This document shows, piece after piece, positions 1 to 9,602 of a stretch of 64,000 nucleotides of DNA. The notes beneath the pieces are model-generated. The model searched no databases. It saw only the letters and a list, made by a program, of their open reading frames with translations, and was not told the DNA's origin. The stretch is taken from NCBI GenBank assembly GCA_036785705.1, contig JAWUZG010000084.1:16443501-16507500 (forward strand), read 5' to 3'. Within the stretch, counting starts at the first letter, position 1, and each line of letters begins with the position of its first letter. The DNA comes from Acanthornis magna (Eukaryota; Chordata; Aves; Passeriformes; Acanthizidae). The position numbers and the translations under genes are program-made.

Positions 1-59
1 CAGTTACATTGCTAGGTGCTTTCAGCTTCATTTAAAGCATCAGGTATTGGCCATTGCTT

Positions 60-350
60 AAAGCAAGGTGCTGAACGTCACGGCTGTGTGACCTGATCCA
101 AAATGGTAAAATCTCTCCCTGCAGGAAGCAGACATCTCTCTGTAAGTGCGGCTGCTGCCGTGGTGATCACGCTGCGTGCAGTGCCGTGTCTGCAGGGGGA
201 ATTTATGGGCTTCCACTGCAGGCAAAGGAGGCTGCAAAGCTGGGGGCAGAGCAGCCGGGGTGCGGAAACATCGTGGATGGCCAGCAGTCCCCATCGGGCT
301 GTACTGCAGCAGAAAATGAGAGTGCGAGGGAGCTGCTGACAGCCCACACA
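60..350. other. GC-rich block with clustered CpGs, function unknown
   Basis: This block is visibly richer in G+C and CpG than the next several kilobases; CpGs recur about every 15-30 bases between 78 and 330. A pyrimidine tract ending in CTGCAG (to 124) followed by GTAAGT at 142 looks like an acceptor and donor flanking only 17 bases. Open frames exist on both strands but none resembles a known protein and their codon content is unremarkable. It could be a decayed repeat, a small regulatory element or an untranslated exon. I cannot choose between these. Confidence 0.35.
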
Positions 351-3300
351 CTGGATGATGGGTTTCTTTCTGAAATGAGGAAAGTAAAACAACACTCAGC
401 AGTGATGAAAAGAAGTAAAAGAGCAGCCCTGAACTATCACTTCTTTCAGCGTTGCAGGGACTGGCTCTGTGCCCAAGGCAAAATTACATCTAAACTCTCA
501 CACGCAGCTGAGCAGCTGAGAGGGAAATGGTGGTGTGTGCAGGGACTATCTGAGTTAAGTTCCCATTTCTAATTGATCCTCAAAGAAGCTGAATATTCCA
601 ACCCCAGGATTCAGCCTAAATGTTATGAATGTCTATTTTTTGCAGTCATGTGCAGCCAAATGCAGTGTTGTTAAGCGATACCAGAGTGTCCATATAGGAC
701 ATGTAAAAGTCCTTATTCAGGAAAGCTGCAGCTCACAGAAACAGTTCCCCAGTGCTATGCCCTCACATCTGTGTTCCACTAAAACCAAGGAACCTCTATA
801 AACACTGACACTCTCCCCAAAAAAGCAGCTGGTCTCTGCTATTCATCACCAAGACGTACCACCAGGGGTAGAGACTTACCTCGATTTAAATGTGGGGGTC
901 AAGGGGTGTTTTGTTAGTATTGCAAATATCTCAAGAAGCTTAAACCCACAATTTTATTGAACTGTATCAAAGAGCTACAAAGCCCTGCAATTCTAAGCAG
1001 GCATTGATACATTAATTGAGATGAATTTAAAAGAAAACTCCCTTACACACAGGTTATTTTATAACTGCCATCTGTCAAGGAATTCTATATTTTCCACTAG
1101 AGCACTTGTACTGCCCACTCTCAGGGATGGGAAAAAGGGATGAAAATAATCTCTAGGCTGAGCCAGTGAGGCAGCTCCTCAACTGTCTCCCCACATATGA
1201 GGGGACATATGAGTGAAGTTACAGATGGGCCAGCTCCAAGACAGACGGCTATTTCATTTTTTAAATGACAAACAACAGATAACATTGCCAGCCATCTAAA
1301 GCCATGTTGTTAGCTGTTCTTTATGCTGAGTTAGGGTCACTGCCTGTGAAATCAGCTTGTCTGAGAATAATCAACACACTGTTCTCAACTATTTCCAGGG
1401 GAAACAGAGCTGGTTTTGTTTCCTGTCATTTCAAGTTTAATTTTCTCTGCTTAATCTGAGTTTTAAAGGATCTCACAGAAGTGTCAACTCTGTGTTGCTT
1501 GATGAAGGAATTTCATTAGTCTAAGGTGACATTTTAGGTTTTGTTTAAATCATTTCTAGTGTTATTGCTTCCTGCAGAGAAGGATTCTTTTAAATCACCA
1601 ACACATTGCTGTGCACAGTAGAGACCTCCCTTGGCAGGATATGAAAGGAAAATCACGTACTGATAGCTATTCATACTCTAAAAGTGGGCAGAGAGTAATG
1701 AGGAAAAAGGCAGTCAGAGAAACTCTGAGCATGGACAATTTTTGCAAAAAGAGTAATTAGAGGACAAGGCATGTTCCAAAGTTGTTGACGAGAAGCTTTT
1801 CACATAAAGAAGCAATTAAAACTCCCGTGACCACAGTTCAAAAATAAATCTATGGCATTTTCTTCTGCACCACACTTAAAACTAAGTATGTATATGCATA
1901 ATGATAAAACATGTGTGAATGCATTGCAACTTCATTTGCATCAGCAATATCCTTTAAAAAGAATTAGAAATATTCAGCAAAATATGATACACAAGAAATG
2001 CAGAAAACTTTAACAAAATTCATTAGACCACAGCTGTCAGTCTCTATGTTTTCCAACTTACCTAACATTTCTACAAATTTACTCTTACCCCAGCCACCTT
2101 GACTGCATTAAAATCAATGCCCATTTCCCAAACACTATGCTATTAATTGTTCTAAAGCTGACTCTTAAAAAGCAAACTCAAGTGCCTGAACACAGCATGC
2201 TCAAAATGCATTTTAAAGTTGTTTTATTGATGGTGGCTACAAATAAGATTTAAGCATTCAAAAATATAGTAAGGTTAAAAAATTACTGGCAAAATTATTT
2301 TTTATATCTGCTATTTCCCTTTCTTTTGAGCTCAAAGACAAAGCATTTTTTAAATTACTTGTTTTCCTAAATCTCTCTAAAGCTTAAGATCAAAAATATA
2401 GGTTTTTTCCCGCATACAAAAAAAATTAATTTTTGCTTATTAGAAAGATCATGAAGAGCAATGTCAGTCTTAATAATGAGATTATCAAAGCCATTGGACA
2501 CATATTTAAATGCATATTCTTCAGTTATTTATATTTTTCATTAAAGAACTAATAGAGGAATGTACTGTCAACAGAAAATTTAATTTAAACACAGGTGATT
2601 ATTTTCCTCTTTTTCACCTTTCTTTCTTTATATTTTAACATTTTCCTGCAGAGCTGTGATCACAAGTAACATCACTGTGTTGGCACATGAACTGCAGAAA
2701 CAAAACCTTATTGGTGTTTATTCATTGTCCCAGCTGAAGGAAGTGCAGAGTGCAAAGCACACATGCATTAGCTACAAAAATTCTGTCAGCTTTAATAATT
2801 TATGCTATTATTAGTAACACTGTGTGAGCAGGCATGTTTCCCAGGATTCTTTATACACAAGGCAGAGTTCAAAATTCATGTATTTCCTGTGGTTAGGCTG
2901 TATTACTGCATGAAAATAATGAATTAGCTCAACATTTAAAAATATGAATGTTTCAGTTTAGACCTCCTCAAACTTAGCTGCTGGTATTTTTCCTTCCTCA
3001 GGATGCCTTAATCTTTTCTTTCAAGCAGAACCATTCCTACTTTTATATTTAGGTCATGAGAATGAGTTACCTGCTTTGGTGAGTCATTGTGCTGCTATTG
3101 ACAATTCTTATGATTTATAATGAAGAATTATTTTCAAGTTTCAAATTATCTTAACATCCTGCAGTCAGACATGATACTTTCTGCTCTTTAAAATGACTAC
3201 TGGCCACACGTATATACTGGAATTTTCTGCAGAAATTGCTACAGTCCATGTGTAAATATCCACTGTTTTTCTCTGTTTTTAATAAAATAAAGCCACAATT

Positions 3301-3584
3301 CCCTGAGAGTTAATGGCCACCTCCTAGATTTGATTTTATGCTTAGTGGGCTGAATAATAAGACCGGTCAGGAATTTTACAAGACTTTTTTTTTTTCACAA
3401 AATCCTTGGCAATAGGACAACTTTGTCAGAGCTTCCAGTGGGGTGGGAAGTCCAAAAAGCATGTCAGCCCTATTTAGAGACATTATCTAAGACCATCTCT
3501 CTGCCTGCTGCAGAGTGAGGAATCTGGTGGTCCTGGAGCATGTTCCTGTGAAGTTTTCTAAGTCTGTCTTAAGCTGATTCGATG
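351..3584. other. AT-rich non-coding stretch, nothing recognised
   Basis: No exon, repeat family or RNA gene is recognised here. Stop codons are dense in all frames. A short T-run near 3386-3396 is the only low-complexity tract of note. It is compatible with intron or intergenic DNA. Confidence 0.6.
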
Positions 3585-3652
3585 ATGAAAAAGAAAACAC
3601 TACTGGCTTTAGAGTTAAGGGAGAGCACAAGGCAGTTTATGTAAACCTCGTT
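3585..3652 (+). repeat. Left arm of a 68-bp near-perfect inverted pair
   Basis: The 68 bases here match the reverse complement of 7806-7873 at 66 of 68 positions by manual alignment. The two differences are transitions near the 3' end of the arm. Similarity stops abruptly at both edges, with no target-site duplication and no terminal motif of a known transposon visible. Read forward, the arm starts ATGAAAAAG and contains a 19-codon frame closed by TAA, present in both copies. That is too short to support a gene. The pair could be two copies of an unrecognised dispersed element, an inverted duplication kept similar by gene conversion, or a constrained element. Confidence 0.85.
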
Positions 3653-4111
3653 CTAGTTGTCCATTTTTGCACCTAGGGTTATGTAAGAATGAATACAGGT
3701 TTCCAGAGCAGCTCAGGAGTCTTAATGTTTTATTTATTTTTCTCACTTTAGTTTGCTTGAAACAGTATTTTAGACTTCCTAGTACACGTGGAATTTGTGA
3801 AGTTTATTCTGCAATTCATTTTTTTTCTCTTATTTATTTTTGCGGTAATGATTTTCATCATCCACACAGTTTTACTGCAGCAAGGGATAGGGATAGGCAC
3901 ATGTAGGAAGAATGGGATGGTCAGCAGGATGGCAAGGACAATTCAGACAAATGCATTCTGTAATGCAGGGAAACAGCTGTGAAGAGGAGGATTGTGATGT
4001 AACAGTGAATAACTCCACAAAAACAATTTTATAGTAGAGAAAAAAGCTTATTAACATCAGGAATTATTAGGGAAAGAATGAAAAACAAAAAGCTTCACAA
4101 TGCCCTCTTTA

Positions 4112-4762
4112 AATGCGTTACTTCCACATGGCTTTTGACACTGTCTCCTGTGATATTCTCATAGGCAAGCTCAGGAAGTGTGAGCTGGATGAGAGGATGG
4201 TGAGGTGGTTTGAGAACTGACTGGACAGCTGATCTCAGAGGGCTGTGATCAGCAGAACAGGGTCTGGTTGGAGCCCTATCGCTGAGGGTGTCTCCCAAGG
4301 GTCCATACTGGGCCAGTGCTGTTTAATGTCTCCATCAATGAGTTGTAGGAAGGGGCAGATGCCTCCTCAGCAAGTTCCCTGCCGACACAAAGCTGGGAGC
4401 AGTGGCCAATACTCCAGAGGGCTGTGCAGCCCTTCAGAAGGAACTCAACAGGCTGGGGAGATGGGCAGAGAGGAACCTCCTGAAATTCAACAAAGACAAA
4501 TGCAGGGTCCTTCACTTGGGGAGGAATAACCCCAGGGACCAGCTGGGAGTGTCCTGCTGGAAAGCAGCTCTGTGGAGAAGGACCTGAGGCTCCTGGTAGA
4601 TAGCAAGCTGTGCCTGAGCCAGCAGTGCCCTTGTGGCCAAGAAGGCCAAAGGTATCCTGGGGTGCACTGGGAAGAGCATTCCAGCAGCTCAAGGGAGGTG
4701 ATCCTTCTCCTCTACTCAAGGCAAGGCCTCACCTGGAGTGCTGTGTCCAGATTTTGCTGCAT
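4112..4762 (+). mobile_element. CR1 LINE fragment, reverse-transcriptase 3' part, degenerate
   Basis: CR1 is a non-LTR retrotransposon copied by target-primed reverse transcription. Forward translation from about 4130 reads AFDTVSCDILIGKLRK, followed further on by a GVSQGSILG-like block, both typical of the CR1 reverse transcriptase. A second frame from about 4402 carries ANTPEGCAALQKELNRL, RWAERNLLKFNKDKC and VLHLGRNNP, the usual CR1 C-terminal stretch. It is dead: in-frame stops follow the FEN segment, at least one frameshift separates the two blocks, and the catalytic FADD region near 4373-4395 reads KFPADTK, so its aspartate pair is broken. The 5' part, the 3' untranslated tail and the 3' terminal octamer repeat are missing. 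Similarity ends near a segment equivalent to CTGGAGTGCTGTGTCCAG. The open frame on the opposite strand (4276-4719) is only an antisense shadow. Confidence 0.93.
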
Positions 4763-5218
4763 CTCTCTATACAAGCATTAGAAAGTAAAAAGCATATGTA
4801 TCAGTACACAAAAATAAATGCTTTTTCAGAAAGCATGTAGTTATACAAATGGAGGCTAGACAAGTATTTGGAAGAGTAAACCAATACAATTTATTAAATA
4901 TAAATCTACTTCAGGCTCAGAAATTAATCTGAATTGAAAAGAGTCAGAGACCGATAAATACCTAGCTAGAGAGGAAGCATAAAAAGCTGACAAGCTCTAA
5001 GTCTTTGATGCGTTCATATAACTCCTTATAGATAAAAGAATACCTGGGCCAGCATCACCACCCTTATGCTGAGGCATTCATCACAATAAAAGCAGTTACC
5101 TTGGTGACCTTGCAACAAAAACTGAGGAGACAAGCTAGCAGAATGACAAACTGTCAAGAGTACCACAAAAATAACATCCCAACAAAATTTTAAGTTGAAA
5201 ATACTAGAGACTAAATAA
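4763..5218. other. AT-rich non-coding stretch, nothing recognised
   Basis: Unique-looking AT-rich sequence between the CR1 fragment and a trinucleotide microsatellite. I see no exon or repeat. Confidence 0.55.
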
Positions 5219-5249
5219 ATACATTACTATTATTATTGTTGTTGTTACT
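5219..5249. repeat. Short ATT/GTT microsatellite
   Basis: A run of ATT units passes directly into GTT units (5225-5246). It is short and imperfect, so probably of low polymorphism. Confidence 0.75.
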
Positions 5250-5400
5250 ATGCCTTTGTTCTTTTCCTGTAATCTTTCCTATAAATCTATTGTGTGCTAC
5301 TACAGGAAAAATATATTGAAGTACATGAACCTTTGGTCTGACTTGGAAAGGCCATTCTTGCATTCCTGTTAAGTAGCTGGAGACCAGAAATATTAGCAAT

Positions 5401-5435
5401 ATCATACTAATGATATTAATGATTATTAGTATGAT
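5401..5435. repeat. AT-rich inverted repeat, 11-bp perfect arms
   Basis: ATCATACTAAT at 5401-5411 is the exact reverse complement of ATTAGTATGAT at 5425-5435, with a 13-base spacer. The left-arm sequence also recurs directly at 5438-5448, so three related units lie within about 50 bases. It could extrude as a cruciform or fold as RNA, and it also contains several TAAT cores. No family is recognised. Confidence 0.8.
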
Positions 5436-5449
5436 AATCATACTAATCA

Positions 5450-7333
5450 TAAGGAATATGTTGATCTGATCTACCAAAGGACTGAAATGAAAAAGAGGGC
5501 AGCGCATTGATATCAGAAGAAAATGGAAAGAACAAGCACAAAATGGACTTTGTTAGACATGAGGATGTTTATGATTTTGCTTTTCTGCAAGAATTTGGGA
5601 CTTAAATATGAAAACAACTGTGTGACTAAAGCACAAAAAAGAAAATGGAGAACATATCCCACAAAGTGTGAGCAATGTTCAAGAAAAAAACTCTTAAATA
5701 CTTAGCATTGATGGCAGTGGAGTCAAGAGAACATAATTAACCCTGCTATTATTGGATTGATATCTGCATTTCAAGTGGGATGTTTTAATGCTGTTGGTAC
5801 CAGCTAGCTACATTAATAATTTCCTTTTATCAAATCCAGTATTAAAAAAAAATAAAAAAAAACCCCACCAAAATTCAAGAGATCTCTCTTAATTCAAACA
5901 GTGTATAATTTTGTTGAGCCACTGAAGGTGTTTTCCAACAACAGAGAAAAATAACAAGCAATTCTATAGATGGTCTAGAAGACTGAAAGAAAAATTCTAT
6001 CAAGTGGAACTCTACTAGACAATACATCATGCACTATCACAGTACAAACAAAATACCTAAATAATAACAGGATTCCTCACTATTCAGCAGTAATTCATAG
6101 AGAAATACTTTTTATTTTTCTGGTTTTGAACAGCTTACATAATGCCAATGCTACACGGTAAAACAAGATGAATAGAAAACCGTTCATACCTTTCCCTACT
6201 AAGCATGCTTCAAAGTTAACAATCACAACAAGAAAACACAAGGAACAGAAATATTTGACACAAGAATGTTATAGACACATATATTTGAACATGTGCACAC
6301 ATTTGTTATGCACACATAGATATTCTTGTTTCTCCACCCTCCAGCACCCTCTAGGTTTCTACTTCTTGAATAACTTTGAACAGCTGAAAATAATAAGTTT
6401 TCTTTCTTTCTTCCTTGCTTATGCATTTGGCCAAAATTTTGGTGCCAGCACAGGAATTTGATCTAGGAATTTATCTAACTATAACTTGATATAGTTACTG
6501 TAGCTATTAAAATTTGACACATTGACACTGCAACTTATTTTGCATTAAACACTAATTCTTTACTTATATCCCAAGATTCAATATAGTAGTACATCTTCTA
6601 GATGAAGAAGCTGAAATTCCAAAGCATAAATGCAGAAGCAGAGCAAAACCTGAAGACAGGGAGAGAAAATCCCTGAGAATAGCTCATTTTTTTCCCCCCT
6701 AGCATTAATTTTTATTGCATGGCATAATGTGGCCTCATAATCTCACAGGCCAAGATGAACCTTAGTCCATCCTTATTCCAAATTCCACAAATTCAACAAA
6801 GTTGAGGCAATTTCTGGTTGTCTGAAGGGGAACTTCCATCTCTTTCCATCCCAAAGTGTCAGAATTTTGCTAGTAAATTTTCAAGTAAATGGTCATGGTT
6901 TGGTTGGGTTGGGTTTTTTCCTTGTTTTTGTTTTTTTACATACTACTATCCATTACAAACTCAGGAGCATTTTACGACAGTGCTATATAAGCACTAAATT
7001 ACATTTAATTTTGTCTCAGTATTAGCCTAACTCTGGTGTTAGAGAAATCAATGAAGTGGGAGCAAAGACACTTTCAAATATCTTTCTCCCATTCATCATA
7101 GACATAATCAAATGATAACTGAATTGAAAACCTTAGAGTATACACTCACTGAGCTCAATGCCTTCTACGTTTTAGAGTTCAAAGTATTTGTAGATTCATG
7201 CTATAGTCATATAGGCATTTTTGTGCGCTCACATCTTAATTACATTGGTTTCTCCTCCTTTCTGTCTCAAGGATCTGTCACTAAGATTAAAATTGTTGTT
7301 CAAAGCACATCTAAGCAAGAAGGTGACTTTAGG
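5450..7333. other. AT-rich non-coding stretch with A-rich and T/G-rich patches
   Basis: No gene is recognised. It contains an A-rich patch running into CCCC (about 5845-5868) and a T/G-rich patch with repeated TTGGG (about 6896-6938). The remainder looks unique. Confidence 0.55.
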
Positions 7334-7500
7334 GTTCATTATCTAATTGATCAAACAACCTGCTAATTAAATGCATCTGGGCCCAATCAAAGTAGAGACA
7401 TAATGCAGAGACACAGTGAAACTGTCAGCGAGGTGCGTGAGACGCACCATCAAGGCGAATGGAGCTCACAATGATGCTTAATTACATTAAAGCTAAGGGT
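7334..7500. promoter_or_regulatory. Candidate enhancer / conserved non-coding element
   Basis: Developmental transcription-factor-like motifs are dense here: TTATCT (GATA type), TAATTGATCAAA and CTAATTAAATGCAT (homeodomain/POU type), and ATCAAAG at 7386-7392, an exact TCF/LEF core. Several CpGs lie in an otherwise CpG-poor region, and there is a short perfect hairpin, GGTGCGT (7432-7438) with ACGCACC (7442-7448). Low-complexity DNA is absent. This composition resembles vertebrate conserved non-coding elements. Conservation cannot be seen from one sequence, so the call rests on motif density alone. Confidence 0.35.
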
Positions 7501-7805
7501 TTCTAAGGAGCCTAGCAGATACTTGGCTGTGTATCTTAGGTTGCTCTGGGTTTGGAAGACTGTGGTTTGGAAGTGCCTGAATCTTAGCAATAAGCTCTGC
7601 CTCACATGACTGCTCTTGCCAAGCTTGCTCAGCTCCTACAGCCTTGACTCAGCACATTTGAGGCTAGTGTAAAATCTGGGCTGAACCATCTAAGTGAATG
7701 GTCTTCTTCACGGCTCCAAAGCCAAAGCCAGGCAGATAGATCTGGTATATCTCTTGTGTTCAATAACCCCCCCCTTGTTTCTATTGTTTGAAAGTAATGA
7801 GCTGC

Positions 7806-7873
7806 AACGAGGTTTACACAAATTGCCTTGTGCTCTCCCTTAACTCTAAAGCCAGTAGTGTTTTCTTTTTCAT
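7806..7873 (-). repeat. Right arm of the 68-bp near-perfect inverted pair
   Basis: The reverse complement of this segment equals 3585-3652 except for two transitions. The flanks differ from those of the left arm. Upstream on the minus strand, at about 7890-7910, lies a pyrimidine-containing stretch ending in TTTTCAG, which resembles a splice acceptor just before the arm; the left arm has no such signal. A minus-strand open frame of 86 codons (7629-7889) spans the arm but has no recognisable domain. Confidence 0.85.
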
Positions 7874-9504
7874 TACGGTCTACCCCCATTCTGAAAATAC
7901 AAACAATAGCTGATTAATCTCTACAAATCTGCTCATGCCAATGACTCATCTAAAAAAGAAAGGAAGATCGGGGAAAACTATTCTCCCTACTTTTTCCAAT
8001 TATAAGACAAAATAGCAAATATATCCTTTGAGGAAACATTTAACAGTCTAGATTGATAACGTGGGTTGGAAACAGATGAAATATATTCTTAGATCTACCT
8101 GAACAATAATAGGTAGGTCTTACTGATTGAAGGCTAATCTATTCTAATCAAGGCTAAGGTATACTTTACACTCAATGTTTCTTATGCAAAAGTGAATTGG
8201 TAATTTTCACTATAGGTATTGCATATACTGCAGTAACATCTGGAAGTCCAAATCATGGTGGTAATGCTGAAAGAATCTGACCCCAAAATTTACCTTAAAA
8301 GTGAGGTCAGAGACAAGATGATTTGTTTAATGCCATGAAAAAAACCAACAGCACATCTATGATCCAAACTCTCCAGCATCAGTCCTCTGCTCTAACTTGT
8401 GGGCAAAACTCCAGTTGTTTAATGATGTGGATAAAAACGCAAAGGCATGGTTCTGCCTGGTGTCACTCCTGGTTAGTGACCAGTCGTACACTGCTGCAGT
8501 GCAGATTGCCCTGGAGCCAGCACAGTTTCCCCATTATTTTATAGAGTGGCATCTTCAAAATGAAAGAAATTAGCCACTAATTATGATCACACACTGTTGC
8601 TACATATTCCCTAATTGTTCAAGTATTTTCAAAATTCTCACCACTATGAAAGATACATAGCAATAACCTCCAAAAGAGAGAATTATATTCTGTCAGAGAG
8701 GACATTTGCAGCCATTTTCCTGGGTAGAGATCTCCAGTTATAATTCATACGGAAGTATTTAATTAAGTCCAAGTATGATGGTTCTCACATTGTGCCTCTA
8801 AAACCAAAAACTGAAATAAATAATATGGTTTTATAAACCTGAAATAAATGAAAGCAGGTTCCAAAGCAAAGATCTAACAAAATTCACTTCAATGCAAACA
8901 GAATAGGAGGAAAGGATAGAAAGAAAGAGAAAAATTAAAAGCCTATGTTTTTACACAGGCTTTGCAGCCAAGCCAGACTTCAGGAGCTCTAGCCTTAATC
9001 ATATTCTCAAACACCGTAATTGTTCCTGGGAAGCATCAGCTGGTTTTAAACCAACGTTCTTCTGAGATTAGTTCAATATGTTTGCTACTAGCTCCCCAAA
9101 CCTGACTGACATACTCTGATTTGAATCTTAACCACTGAGGGTATATCTAGCCACTGTATCTGAGTTTCCTGTCAAATCCAGTGTCATTTCATAAGCTCCA
9201 GACGCTGTTACAGCAACAGAAATTACAATGTTTTTAATTGAAAACATTTTAGCAATCACCAAAAATTTTGAGGGAAAGTTCATTTCTATGTCAGGAAGAA
9301 AGCACGCACATAACAGTAATATAAGGTTGAATATATATATGAACTAAAATATGATATTCCAGTTTTTATCAAAGAAATTTCATATCTGACTTGCAGTTTT
9401 CAGAGGTAGCAGGCATTAATCATCAGTGCTACTCAATTTCCATAAGTCCTTTCAGTTCTTTAGTTTTGAGTTATTTCTACAAGGAGATGAACTGAATGTC
9501 TAAA
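7874..9504. other. AT-rich non-coding stretch, nothing recognised
   Basis: Unique-looking sequence with no recognised exon, repeat family or RNA gene. Scattered homeodomain-type TAAT cores are expected at this base composition. Confidence 0.55.
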
Positions 9505-9602
9505 TGCAAAAAAAAGTAACCAAAAAACTCCAAACCAACCACCCAACCCCAAAACCCATATCTCAATAAGCACGTGCAAAAAACTTAAAAAAAAAAAAAA
9601 AA
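9505..9602. repeat. A/C-rich low-complexity block ending in a 16-base A run
   Basis: Imperfect CCAAA and CCCCAAAA units are followed, after a short unique stretch, by poly(A) at 9587-9602. No SINE or LINE body precedes it, so it is not clearly a retrotransposon tail. Confidence 0.7.

Noticed and set aside
4276..4719. Longest open frame in the window (147 codons, minus strand)
   Set aside because: It is antisense to a CR1 reverse-transcriptase fragment and has no independent support.
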